A stretch of DNA of 64,000 nt from Glandiceps talaboti (Eukaryota; Hemichordata; Enteropneusta; Spengelidae): assembly GCF_964340395.1 (NCBI RefSeq), contig NC_135559.1, positions 18,973,150 through 19,037,149 on the forward strand, in the 5' to 3' direction. The stretch's first letter is position 1. Each line of letters starts with the position of its first letter. The translations under genes were made by a program, and so were the position numbers. This document shows positions 1 to 11,248 of this stretch, piece after piece. A model generated the notes under the pieces. That model was not told the origin of the DNA. It made no database searches and saw nothing but the letters and a program-made list of their open reading frames with translations.

Positions 1-174
1 CAAAACTCCATTTGTGTTCTCAAGTCAGTTTACTTACTGACAGATTCCCCTTCCTAAAATTTTAGGCAAGTGTACATTTTCAGTCATCTATTTCAATATT
101 ACAAATCAGGATTGTGTTAGGGGGTTCAACTCTATTGACATCCCTAACTTCATTGTTTTGAAACAAACATGAAG

Positions 175-288
<114 letters not shown>

Positions 289-500
289 GATCTTGACAAA
301 AATTTTGGTAGATACTGTAATTTTCATATATATTTGACAATTTTATTTTCACTTCCAAAAATTATCTTGGCCACCCTTAATTAGTTTTGTTATTTTGATA
401 AGTGTTTGTTTAAAGATTTCATGAAAGTGTAGATGGTTTTGATAATTTCGTTTTCACTTTCAAAAATTATCTTGGTCATCCCTTACTTTTATACATATTA

Positions 501-792
501 GCAGGGCTTAAAATTAACTTTTTTCTTTGGTAGTCCTAGTGGGCTACCAATTTCAGAAAGTGGTAGCCCAAGGATTGTGACCTGTAGTCCCATATTCCTC
601 AACTGAAAACAGAGTTCCTCTATTGGAAATAAGTGTATTATAAAAATACTTTTATGTCTGTAAATCTTCCATTCTTAAATTATTGCATAATCAGTGATAG
701 CCTAAGTGGGCTACCAGCTACATATTATGGTAGCCCCATGACAAGAATTCATAGTCTGGGGACTTGGGACTGTTGTTAATTTTGAACCCTGC
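501..792. mobile_element. MITE with 19 bp inverted ends and TTA target duplication
   Basis: The left end AGCAGGGCTTAAAATTAAC is mirrored at the right by GTTAATTTTGAACCCTGCT. TTA sits directly outside both ends (498-500 and 793-795). A 3 bp TTA duplication is typical of PIF/Harbinger-type elements. At 292 bp it is too short to encode a transposase. Inside, GTGGGCTACCA occurs twice. I saw one full copy in the window; the phrase TTGGTAGCCCAAA at 1049 may be a fragment. Confidence 0.75.
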
Positions 793-1249
793 TTAGTGTT
801 GGTTTTTTGAAAGGCGTTTGTTCAAGTTTTGTTCAAAATTTTCATTTACAGCAGATTTCATGAGTTTATTTTTGTGGCTTATATTAAAAGATCCAGCATA
901 CTTGACACATATACACAGTGAGTACTTTACAGTCAGTAAACACTTGTGGAATCATATTAAATTGTAGCTATTGATATTGAGGGATCACTTCACTACACAA
1001 CATGTGATATGGGATGGAATTTGACTATAGTTCCTACCACACAGACTATTGGTAGCCCAAATATGTCACTTAAATTTATAGATTGTATGGATTACAATCA
1101 TTCATGTATTAACAATGTCAAACAAGGTCAAATGAATTCTGTGTTATGCAAAGGTTGTAGAGTTATATTGTTATAAATCATGAAGTTATTACTACATTGG
1201 TTAATATAACTAAACTATGATGGACACATCATATCATAGCATAAAACTG

Positions 1250-1315
1250 TTTGCTTGTTTGTTTGTTTGTCTGTCTGTCTGCCAGCTTGTTTGTTTGTTG
1301 GTTGGTTGGTTGGTT
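1250..1315. repeat. (TTTG)/(TCTG)/(TTGG) tetranucleotide microsatellite
   Basis: A compound tetranucleotide tract of TTTG, TCTG and TTGG units in intron sequence. Confidence 0.9.
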
Positions 1316-1452
1316 TAATTGATTATTTTGCTCATATTTGATAAAGGACAACTATAGATACCCAGTTCATTTGCAATAGAAAATAATCTACGGGAAATGC
1401 AAAAAAATGTAGATATTTGTTGATAAACTTCGGACTTTTTGATTGTTCATAA

Positions 1453-1771
1453 GGCCTATTAAAAAAAAATTGTGTGGTTCCGATTACACCCAGTTTTTTT
1501 ATTTGATTTTATTCATGTGTAACTGTAAGTGTCTAATTCAGGTTTTCCATTGTCTTCCAAATGGTCTCTGTGTTGTTTATTACTTCTTGTGTACAGTCAT
1601 TACCGATTGGAAGAATAGTTTTATACTGTCTTTCACTATTTCTTGTGCGACTTCACAATTTTTTGAGATTTTATTTTATTTTTCACGAATACGTAAAAAA
1701 AGTTTAGGGTTGGCAGTAAAAACCCAGATGGGGTTGGGTAACTGGAACCAGACAGTTATTTTTTTAAGGCC
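1453..1771 (+). mobile_element. MITE-like element, GGCCTWAAAAAA family, copy 1
   Basis: Both ends read GGCCT/AGGCC next to an A/T run, then a shared GGTTCC. Left: GGCCTATTAAAAAA then TTGTGTGGTTCC. Right, reversed: GGGCCTTAAAAAAATAAC then TGTCTGGTTCC. A second copy lies inverted at 3401-3743 and also shares the interior (for example ACTATTTCTTGTGCGACTTC against its reverse form). The 138-codon open frame at 1443-1859 lies largely on this repeat and is not considered a gene. Confidence 0.75.
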
Positions 1772-1788
1772 CGAGTTATATTATTATG

Positions 1789-2070
1789 TTATTACTATGG
1801 CAAATGTACTATTGGACACAATCTATACTGCTATGGAAAGTACACCATCGGCAAACTAAGATAGACACAAACAAAGAAAACTATTTTTGCATGAGGTACA
1901 TTATAAAATTGAATGATAATGGGTGAAAATCATAAAAGTTATTACTATGGCAAATATACTATTGGCAAACTAAAGAGAGTCACAAGCCTTACTACCATGG
2001 AAAACATTCTATCAAATTAAATACAACAATGGTAGATGGAATATTACTATCAGGAAGCTAAAATAGACAC
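1789..2070. repeat. Short degenerate tandem repeats
   Basis: The phrase TTATTACTATGGCAAATRTA followed by CTATTGG occurs at about 1789 and 1938 with weaker relatives. AGATAGACACAAAC at about 1860 and AATAGACACAAACTAAAA at 2052 resemble the ends of the element at 28832-29323. Confidence 0.5.
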
Positions 2071-2469
2071 AAACTAAAAACATACGAGTTCAAATATTCC
2101 AAATTGCCATTACTTTTCGAATCATGCTTGCACAGGTATAATTCTGTTATTCTGAAATAAATTTCTTCATTCCACCAGCGTATACTAATGACCCTTTCAG
2201 AAGGATTTTCTCACTTTTCAGCTTTTACTTTTAAGTGGCAATGCCCCTTAGGTCATTCATTTTTTTCTTGGCTTAATGGAGAAACATATCGGGAAGCAAA
2301 TAATTATAGTTGTATAGTCAAAATTTTTACAGAAACCAGAGAAAGGTATTTCAAAGTGATAACCATGGAAACACACATGGATTGTTATCTGATGACATGT
2401 ATAGAATACTTTATAGTTCTTTTCTCCATGGAAAAAACAAACAAATTTAGTATCTGACAAATTAATTCT

Positions 2470-2840
2470 GCTGGAATAATTACAACATGTTTATTGTGCC
2501 GGAGCAATACTCAAGTTGTCACTTCAGATTGCAGTGAGAATAATTTATATTTACATCATTCTTAAATATTCTCCAGACTCATATTGTAATTGCAATGGGA
2601 TTAATTCATGTTCTGTTTGAGCAATTCTCAAGTCGTCTCCAGACTCAGATTGCAATGGGATTAATTCATGTTCTATTTAAACAATTCTCAATTTGTCACC
2701 TGATTCAGGTTACAATGGCAATAATGTATATTATTGAACACTGATAATTCCCAAGCTGTCATCAGAACCGCAAGTCGTGATCAGAATTAGATTGTGATGT
2801 GAATAATTTATATTGTGTTGGAACAACTCAAAAGCTGTCG
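2470..2840. repeat. Degenerate ~65 bp minisatellite, about five units
   Basis: Units share the pattern CAATTCTCAAGTCGTCTCC, AGACTCAGATTGCAATGGGA and TTAATTCATGTTCT. The two central units (about 2570-2700) are nearly identical and the outer ones are diverged. Confidence 0.65.
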
Positions 2841-3400
2841 TCTATCGCATATGGACTGTGTATTTCAGTAGTCTGTGCTGTGTTATCTACCACACATGGA
2901 ATACTGCATATTATATGTGTATCTTATCAAATATACATCATGAAAGTAAATGAGTTATTTATTTATTTATTTCAAATGTACCTGAATGTTTTTATAATTG
3001 ACTTGCTGTGGTATAAAAGCGTATAACCAGCTGTGCTCCTTAGGAACATTATGATGATTGCAATGAAATACACAGTATGTCAATATTTATTCATTATTGT
3101 GTGCATCAATCACCAACACAGCACACTCTGTTTTGTACACAGCCCCAACAGGCTTTCATTAAAATTCTAGACATTTCCACATTAGCCAGGGATGTCACAT
3201 CTGTGACTCTTTTTCCCTGCATGTCAAGTAATTAGAGATTTCTAGTGTGTATTCTGCAATGTGGAATATAATGATGGGCAAAAATCAACTGACTAAGAAA
3301 TGAAGTCAAAATATACATAGTTTTCAGGATAATTGTTTTCAGAGTTCCTTTCTCTCGCTAGTCAGTAACGTCCATGTTATGTTCAAGTAGGGCTGATTCT

Positions 3401-3743
3401 GGCCTAAAAAACAGATTATTTTTAATATTTGGTTCCGTTTACCCAACCCCACCTAGTTTTTCCTAAACATATTTTTACATATTAAGATCGTGAAAATTGT
3501 GAAGTCTCACGAGAAATAGTGAATGTGGAAATTGACAATAACTGTTCTTCCAATCTGTAATGGCTGTATATCTGAAGGGAAGAAACCAATAACACAGAGA
3601 CCATATGAAAAACAACAGAAAACATAACTACCTGAACGAGACACTCACACATGAAAAAAAAATAAAAATGAAAAGAAAAAATCGAGCTACCCCACCTATT
3701 CTAAAATTGAGTGTAATTGGAACCACACAATTTTTTTTAGGCC
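3401..3743 (-). mobile_element. MITE-like element, GGCCTWAAAAAA family, copy 2 (inverted)
   Basis: This is the reverse-complement relative of 1453-1771. It starts GGCCTAAAAAACAG and TTTGGTTCCGTTTACCCAAC, and ends GTAATTGGAACCACACAATT then TTTTAGGCC. The two copies differ by many substitutions and small gaps, so they are old insertions rather than a recent duplication. Confidence 0.75.
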
Positions 3744-4655
3744 TTATGTTAAATATTTTTTCTTTGGGATCAAAATTTATTGACAAGTTTTGAAGAAAAA
3801 AATTTGTTTTTCCAGTTGAAATAGTGTGATTGTATTTATATAATTTAAAAAAGAAGAAGATTTTTATAAGTTTCTGTTGATATTATGTCTTGTAATTCCC
3901 AAAGTATTTGTTTGGTAATTAATTTTTGATAGGCTGATGTGTTCATCCTATCACAATTCAATTTTCCAAGATCACGCAATTTCATAGTAAACAAAGACAA
4001 AATATACTAAAAGTTGGCATAAATAGTACAGACAATATAAACTTCATCATAGTATAAAAATGTACAAGAATGATACCTGTTGATTTGGTATCCATGGAAA
4101 CACTTGTAAATTGTCTTGAAAATGAAATGGATATGGTCCCAGGCTAGAAACAAAAAAGTTTAGTAACTTTTCCTAAGTTATGGATATACGTCATGTGTAG
4201 GGATTTTTTTGTCAAAACTAAATCTTTCCTACCAAAAGTACAATCACATATTTCTGAGCTGCACTCAGCTGATAACTTGCACTACTTTGTAACATTTCTA
4301 TAGTCTATGTTTTAAAACTAGAATCAAGGACAAGTTTGATCAAATAACTGATGTCAAAATCTTATATTAATCTTATGTTATCACCAAAAAGCCTTTCATC
4401 AAATTTTTTTTTTTACTAAAGTAAGTTTTTTTTTTACTTTAATGTTTCTTCTCCGGTTCTTGTGTAGACAAGAACAAGGCCTAGAGACTTGTGGTGGAAA
4501 AGAAAGTTTGTTTATATCTTGAGATACCTAGGACCATGACAAATCTCAAGTCTTTGGGCTAATGTGAACAAGGATAAGCATGATTACTATTGAAGTATGT
4601 AGAGTTAAACAGCTGTATCCAGTCATCCATCCAGTCCACTTAAACACTCCTCCAT

Positions 4656-4900
4656 CATGCTGTCACCCCATTTTATGCACCGTGTCAGAAAAACTTCCGA
4701 TTGCGAACAGCGGGGTGTACCGAATTCCAATATGGAATGAGAACGTATGGAAAACTGAACGCATGTTAAGAATAGCATGCTGTCACCCGTTTTATGCACT
4801 GTGTCAGAAAAACTTCCAATTGTGACCAGCGGGTGTGTACTGAATTCCATTACAGAATGAAAATTTAGGATGGATGGAAAAACTGAACGTATGATAAGAT
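4656..4900. repeat. ~120 bp tandem duplication
   Basis: Two adjacent copies begin CATGCTGTCACCC and contain GTGTCAGAAAAACTTCC and AACTGAACGYATGWTAAGA. They are diverged at roughly one base in ten. Confidence 0.8.
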
Positions 4901-7320
4901 TACCCCAGTGCATCCCGGATAATTAGATACTTCAGGGTGGAATTTATCCAAAGTGTAGCCTTGGAAAACTGTGTCATCTTGAAATCTATCCCTATTAAAA
5001 TTCCACAAAGGTTAACTACATCGCTGTAATTTGTTCCGACATGCCCAGATGGTCACCAGGGGACCTTGTCTTGCATCTTAATTAATTCTTTCTGTTTGAG
5101 TTTTAGGGTTTTGTACACTATTATCTGTGAAAATATACATGGGTGTTCGTTATGAACCTAAGAATAATATGAAAAACAACAGAGAAGGTGAATAAAAATA
5201 ACGGTGCCCAATTAAATCTATTTATAACATCAAACATAGTTACTTCTAACATGTTGATGTAGCCTAACAGATGTGATGTTTATTTCATAGTTATGGTATT
5301 TTTTTTGCCCTTATGATCATAAAAGCACTTAACAGACTGTTAATTAATGTATAACAACAGTTGCGAGAGCTAGAATTTATTCTGGACTTGGATGTATGCT
5401 TGTCCCAGAATTCTGCACATGTTTGTATTAATACATGTACGTGCTTGCTCTGCATGGCAACTTGTAACTTTACTAGAAGTTAGAATTTCTTTAGAAATTA
5501 ATACAAAGTAACATACAATATACAGGGTCAATATATGCAAGTCAAAAGTTAGATTACGTTTATAAAGTTTATGTATTATGATAACAATATTTTGAATCTC
5601 AACATTCTATATGTAGTAATTCATGTAGAAATATGAAATTCCCAATTTTACCGACCTACAAGGAAGTCGGTTGTAAAATACCAGAGACATACAATTTTGA
5701 GCCTGTGAAAACAACATTTTATTTTACTTAGTATTGTTAGCTACAGGGTATGAGAATGTTATTTAAAATGTCAATATTATTTCAGACTGGGGGAATGTTG
5801 ATCTAACAAAGTATCAAAAATAAATGCTGTGAAATCAAATTGTAAACTTTCCCACCCAGTATGCCTTGTTTTAAATTTTAGTAGAGCTCAAGAAATTGTA
5901 CTTGGCTTGTCTTATAGAAGATGAAAAGGAAAGACTGCCTTCACTGATAAAGAAACTATCGGTTGACTTATATATTATTCACCAATATTTTTCTCCATTC
6001 ATTCATTCATCCAGTTAAATTATTAATGTTGAGTAACATAAGGGGCCTTGTTATGATGACATGTTGAACAGAATAGTGACGAAACCGTAATGGCAGGTGT
6101 ATTTTCTTACTGATTATTAAAGTAAAATATTGGGGAATGATATATTTATGACAACGCAAGCTGAATTTATTGGAAAATTTGAGGAATTTATGGATAATTT
6201 TGCATGTTTTGATTCATATTTTGAGAACCACAGAACCATTGATGTAAATATGTGTTTTCATGATGCAGAATGATCAGCACATAAATTTCATATTTTCTGT
6301 TCAAACATGTACAACTTTTTTGTACCTGTTATAAATCTAAAGACATAATTGTAAAAGTAAATAATATTACTTTTTTTAAACAATTTTTGTGCTGAATTAC
6401 TACTTTTAAATGTTATCATTTTAAAAAAACTTATATTGAATCAACTTTTACAAACTTTAATTCCAGTTGAAAATTTAGTTTTGATGCTACAATAAAATAA
6501 CAGCAAAAGAAGAACTCTGTTGTTCAACTATTGTGTCACTGTAGTTTAACTATGAAGAGGTTGAAGAGAATAAAATATAGTGAAAAGGGTCAATTCTTTT
6601 GTAAAGTACACTCATAGCTGTCACTACATTGCAACATATCAAGATTTTAATTGACATGTTCATGAAGTGAACTTGCTGTTTGTTGTTCTGACCTCTGACC
6701 TTTGACCTTAGATTGTTTTATATATGTCAGTTATATGCATGGGTTAATAGTCGCTATGCCAAATTTAATACCTGTCGTCTCATCTGTGTGTCAACCTCTA
6801 ATAAAAATTGTTCATCGTTGCAAACCACGGCCTCTTTTATGGTACCGTCCAAAACAAGCCGTCAACAGTGTTGGGGAAGAAATAACAACTCTGGTTTGCG
6901 ACTTGAGAATGAAATTGTTAGCAGGGCATCTTTAAGTTTTCTGAAAGCTTGTTTCTGGTTTTTACCCCAATTGCAAAAAATTCACATTTTTATGTAAATT
7001 TTGGCATAATTCAGATTTATTTTGGACAAAAAAAACTTAGAAATAATTCATGTCTAGAAATTGATGACCTTTACATTTTAGTTTTAAAGTGATTTTGAAT
7101 CAGATGACAGCTCATTAAAAGGCTAAGCCTTGAAACCTTTTTGATAGTGAAGGGATAAAGTGTATGTCAATTGCCTTGTTATCTTGTTAAAAAGTCCTAT
7201 AGTCATTAAATGGGGCAGGATTTATCTCCTGACCTCGATTAAAACATTAACTGGTCAATTTTATTGCTGCCAGCTATGATGCCCACCCTGTAGAGAGAAA
7301 GCAGCAAAGTGTGTGATGTA
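4901..7320. other. Intron stretch without recognised gene
   Basis: No exon, RNA gene or complete element is supported. A short segment near 6030-6060 (AACATAAGGGGCCTTGT) is the same core found in the 9430-9870 array and, inverted, near 2240 and 15690. The open frame at 6702-6997 has no recognisable domain. Confidence 0.5.
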
Positions 7321-7629
7321 GATTCTCTCCCAGTTCTCGTGAGCATCGCTAAAAGGGATGTTTTGTATTTACCGATATACTGCCGCACTCCAATATCCTT
7401 CTACTGTGGGCCCTCATAGACTACATAGGGCTAATCATTCGTTGATGTGTTACTGCGATGCTCTGTGTTATTGCGATGCCCCAATGCATCGCAGTAACAC
7501 ATCAATGAATGATAGCCTATGTAGTCGATGAGGGCCCACAGTACAAGATATGCAGTACAATTACGCGGTAGATATCGGTACATACACAACAGCCCTTTTA
7601 GCGATGCTCCTGAGGACTATGAGAGAGTC
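7321..7629. mobile_element. Fold-back element with ~145 bp arms
   Basis: Almost the whole element is an inverted repeat. GAGCATCGCTAAAAGGG (about 7351) is matched by CCCTTTTAGCGATGCTC (about 7594). Inner arms ACTGTGGGCCCTCATAGACT and CGATGAGGGCCCACAGT flank a short centre near 7475. The inner 57 bp arms around GATGTGTTACTGCGATG / CATCGCAGTAACACATC are nearly perfect. This is a fold-back MITE or strongly hairpin-forming DNA. It holds no protein-coding capacity. Confidence 0.8.
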
Positions 7630-8661
7630 TATGTATAACGTAGCAACTGTGGTGGCCATGAACATCTCAAATCTTAAAATCTGGAAACTTTATGAGGGAT
7701 TGGAATGGATTATAAGAGTAATAGGGATCACAAGATGAAATCAGCTGTAATCTTTGTGTATCTAATTTGAAATGATGACTTAAATCCGTATATCCCTACA
7801 ATCATATGAAATAAAATACTTTATGTAGTCTACCACTGTGTGTGTTGTTTTGACCACACATGACTTTACAGTTGGAGTATGTGATGCTAAGTGGGTATGT
7901 GTGACATTATAACTGGAAGTCTTGGACCATACTCTACTTGAAGACACAATAGTCCTTTCCAGGGAGAGTTTGACCACCAAGCTAACGAAGTGGAATCTCA
8001 GTACATGTGAAATAAGTAATAACTATACTACTGTGTGTGTGTATCAAACCATCAAACCACACACGATTTGACAGTTGGGGGTTAGTGTTCATGACCCTGA
8101 GGTCAGAGAGGTATGTGTGAACTAGGGCCCAAAAAATGATATCTTATCATACGTTGTATTAGGAAACTATCCATGGTACCATGGAAACGAACAAGTTAAT
8201 TCTTGTGACATGTTTTCTGTATTTCCTTACAATATTTGTCCAAATGTGGTACAATTATTACAAGATATCAATTAATTCATGGTGCTTCCCAACACAGTGA
8301 GTGTTGTCATCTTCTTGATAAAATCCTGAATTTATCAAACTTGCTATACGAAACATCCCCTTCTTCATTATCTGATGTTATGTATCAAATAATATATACG
8401 ATAAAACTATCATGTCCCAAAAATTGGTTTTGCTAATTTTCAGGGGCGGTGATGTGAGATGTGTACTATAAAGGTATAGGTATACATGTATGTAAAGTCT
8501 CCTTCCTCCCTCTCAACCAAAATTACCTGAAATTATAATGATGTTTATCTAACATGGAATACTATATATTAGTGTTGTTTGCTAGAGGTAATCTAATGAC
8601 ATATTTTACTACATGACTGAACTAGTGAAGTGTTATAGCCATGACTGAATCCAGCATTCGT

Positions 8662-9093
8662 TGCACAGTCACTTATGGGCTACGGTTTTATGAATGGTCC
8701 TAGTAATAGTACATATAACATGTGCTTATTACGTATTTAGGAATATTAAAAAAATGTTGTCACTGGTCTCTGCACTTGAATACAAAATACCCAAAATTTG
8801 CATATGGTTGCAAAGACGTGACGGTATTTCTTGAATATTCATAATGTCTAATAACTTATCTCGGTGGAAATTTACCAGAACACATCATCCAAGCCAAGAC
8901 TATTGTGGACTTTAAAACTAGACTGGACCAGTACATGAACACTACTAGGGATTATATGAGCCTTTAAGACTCTCTTCCCTGTCTTGCCATGGTTAATTTA
9001 CAACTACGACAATCACGTTAAATCATGTTAAACTTGAATGTTATATACTAGGACCATCTTTGAATAAAATGTTAGCCCACAAGTGACTGTGGC
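8662..9093. repeat. Inverted repeat pair flanking the retrotransposon remnant
   Basis: CACAGTCACTTATGGGCTA at about 8666 is the reverse complement, with one mismatch, of TAGCCCACAAGTGACTGTG at about 9073. The pair brackets the LINE remnant. It could mark a composite element or two insertions of one short repeat. Confidence 0.55.
8870..9000 (+). pseudogene. Non-LTR retrotransposon ORF2 C-terminal remnant
   Basis: The plus strand reads NLPEHIIQAKTIVDFKTRLD followed by QYMNTTRDYMSL and a stop. This matches the usual C-terminal end of LINE reverse-transcriptase proteins (W-N-x-LP, then a FKxRLD segment). The usual Trp-Asn before LP is Gly-Asn here. No upstream domain is joined to it, so it is a 5'-truncated dead copy. 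It lies only about 220 bp upstream of the LHFPL-like exon. Confidence 0.65.
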
Positions 9094-9216
9094 TAGGTGA
9101 CCTATTTAATTGATGATGCCTAATGTCTCATATCTCTGCCGTGGTATCACCATTTGTGCCGGAAGTTCACACTTTCCAACTCATTAACATGCTGCTATCT
9201 TTGTGTGTATTTATAG

Positions 9217-9315
9217 GAGCATTGATTGCTACTGGCTGTGTACTATATCCCAATGGTTGGAATCATATTGAAGTCCAACAAGTATGTGACAACCAAGCAG
9301 AGTCATATAATTTAG
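9217..9315 (+). CDS. LHFPL-like tetraspan protein, penultimate coding exon
   Basis: The exon encodes the end of the third membrane helix and the second extracellular loop of a four-helix LHFPL-family protein. It reads ALIATGCVLYPNGWN, then a loop with a cysteine (VCDNQAESYNL). The YPxGW motif followed about ten residues later by a conserved Cys is the family hallmark. It opens after a TTATAG acceptor (first two bases complete a codon) and closes at a GTAAGT donor in phase 1, which matches the next exon at 16055. The open frame extends upstream to an ATG at 9123, but that part has no family similarity and I read it as intron. The exon(s) for helices 1-3, about 130 residues, were not found in positions 1-9216. 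Family assignment is good; the paralog cannot be decided. Confidence 0.8.
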
Positions 9316-9429
9316 GTAAGTCCTGAAATTTACATATTTTTTTAATTAATAAAGAAGTGTTGTCTGTAACGTTATGCTTTTGAGTGGTTACGTTTCAATG
9401 TTATTCCCCTCCCCCACACATATTTATTT

Positions 9430-9870
9430 CATGCAGTTGAAGAAATTACAAGCAACATAAGGGGCCTTGCCACTATGAGGCAAAGATGAATAGTGAGTAT
9501 TGTTTGGGTTTAGTGGTTACTTTTAGACATGCCCAAAAAAATGTATTCGTACAGCTGAAGAAATTACAAGCAACATAAGGGGCCTTGTCACTATGAGGCA
9601 AAGATGAATAGTGAGTATTGTTTGGGTTTAGTGGTTACTTTTAGACATGCCCAAAAAAATGTATTCGTACAGCTGAAGAAATTACAAGCAACATAAGGGG
9701 CCTTGTCACTATGAGGCAAAGATGAATAGTGAGTATTGTTTGGTTTTAGTGGTTACTTTTAGACATTCCCCAAAAAATGTCTTCATACAGCTGAAAAAGT
9801 TACAAGCAACATAAGGGGCCTTGTCACTATGAGGCTAAGATGAGTACCATTCTAAGTTTTATCAGGCTGA
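9430..9870. repeat. 118 bp minisatellite, four units
   Basis: Units start CAGCTGAAGAAATTACAAGC at about 9435, 9552, 9671 and 9789 and contain AACATAAGGGGCCTTGTCAC. The middle two are almost identical. The core AACATAAGGGGCCTTGT also occurs alone at about 6035 and inverted near 2240 and 15690, so the array probably grew from a dispersed repeat. Confidence 0.9.
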
Positions 9871-10398
9871 ATGAAGTAAAATATTGGAGAATATTTTAAT
9901 GATACCTTTTCTGATTTAAATTTAAGAAGAAAAAAAATAGGGAAAGCAGTGTCAATTGTGAATGTTTTTAATCATATTTCGCACACCACAGAACCAATCA
10001 TAATATTTTTATTTGCTGCATTTTCCAAATTCAGTAGATGTCGTCGCAGTTTATACTGATTACTTCAGATCAATTTAGCTGACATTTGTAGTTATCCAGG
10101 CACCAGAATACTCTGGGTTATAGTTGATATAGTTACAGACTTATCAGTATTTTATCTAAGTGTAATACATTGAAAACACAGCCTACATAATAATGTGGTC
10201 TGACTCCATTCAGGGTATTTAATCAAAATCAAAGTGTGATTTGTGTATTGATCGGTGTGTATACATACACATGTAACTGTATGAATTTAACTTTGTATCA
10301 CATCAATATTTTCAATTAGCTCACCAAAGCTTTTGCCAGGTATCCACCATGGTCAGCTAATTGAAAATTTCGTACATACCTAGGGCCAAAAAAAACCA

Positions 10399-10712
10399 AA
10401 TTGTTTCTGGTCGAGACATTTTGTCTGAAGTGGTGCGATGACGCAATTTGTTAAAAAAAATTTTATTCTCAACAAACCAGTCTCTCAATCTGCTACATAT
10501 ATTTATGACAGTTACTGTTCTTTTTATTCAATACTTCAGAGCAAGTGTGTGTGCTTATTCATGATTGGCTCTGCAGTTATCTTCACAGAAGTAGGGAGGG
10601 TTATTTTTGTGTTTGCCCCCAGGTCTGCAGACTGCATGGATTGGACAAGTACAAAAAAAAAAGACCAATGCAAGGATATTTTAAGTGATGCATGCACTGA
10701 CCAGAAACAATT
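10399..10712 (+). mobile_element. MITE with AATTGTTTCTGGTC ends, copy 1
   Basis: Perfect 14 bp terminal inverted repeats, AATTGTTTCTGGTC and GACCAGAAACAATT, bound a 314 bp non-coding element. A second copy is at 49938-50283. Shared interior words include GACAGTTACTGTTCTTTTTA and GGTCTGCAGACTGCATGG. The 114-codon open frame on it is not supported as a gene. Confidence 0.85.
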
Positions 10713-11045
10713 TTTTTTTTCTAACCTTGCCTGTTTACGTCACTATCTGATATTTTGCTTCACTTCAAATTTGTACAGATGAGCTTTCATCATATTATAT
10801 ACATGTACAATAACAATGACATCAAAACTAAAATATGAAGCCGAAATAGTTTGTTGAAAACCTAGATTTTATTGTCATATTTTTATTGTCATTGTATTGT
10901 AATTAATGTATTCAATTAACATTTTAAACCTGCACTGGTACAACTGGAATGTATTGTTTAAATTGTTTTGTTAGATATGATAATTTATTCATAATAGTGT
11001 ACACTCCTATTAGTATTGAATTGAATCACCTGTCGGTAAGCATAC

Positions 11046-11248
11046 TATAAACCTGGACATTTTTTTACTGAAGACTTATTTTCGTTAATTTCACCGTAAA
11101 GCAAAAATGTGGAAATAAGTAGTGACTAAAATGATTGTACATGATGCACCAGGTTGTAAAGTAATTCGTAAAATATAGTCTTTAAGAACTAGTTGAAGAC
11201 TAAAATTATGAAAATTTCTAGTGGCAAATATATGTCCAAATTTACAGT
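11046..11248 (+). mobile_element. MITE-like element related to 19887-20101
   Basis: The left part CTGGACATTTTTTTACTGAA and GACTTATTTTCG recurs inverted at the right end of 19887-20101. GAAGACTAAAATTATGAAAA and TGTCCAAATTTACAGTA form a weak mirror at the right. The ends are imperfect, so the boundaries are approximate. Confidence 0.5.

Noticed and set aside
1443-1859. 138-codon plus-strand open frame
   Set aside because: It coincides with a dispersed inverted-repeat element that has another copy at 3401-3743, and it shows no domain.
9123-9216. Possible start codon of the LHFPL-like protein at 9123
   Set aside because: Starting here would give a protein without helices 1-3, and the upstream residues do not resemble the family. 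A TTATAG acceptor at 9211-9216 explains the exon better.
10438-10782. 114-codon plus-strand open frame
   Set aside because: It lies mostly on the AATTGTTTCTGGTC MITE, whose second copy does not keep the frame.
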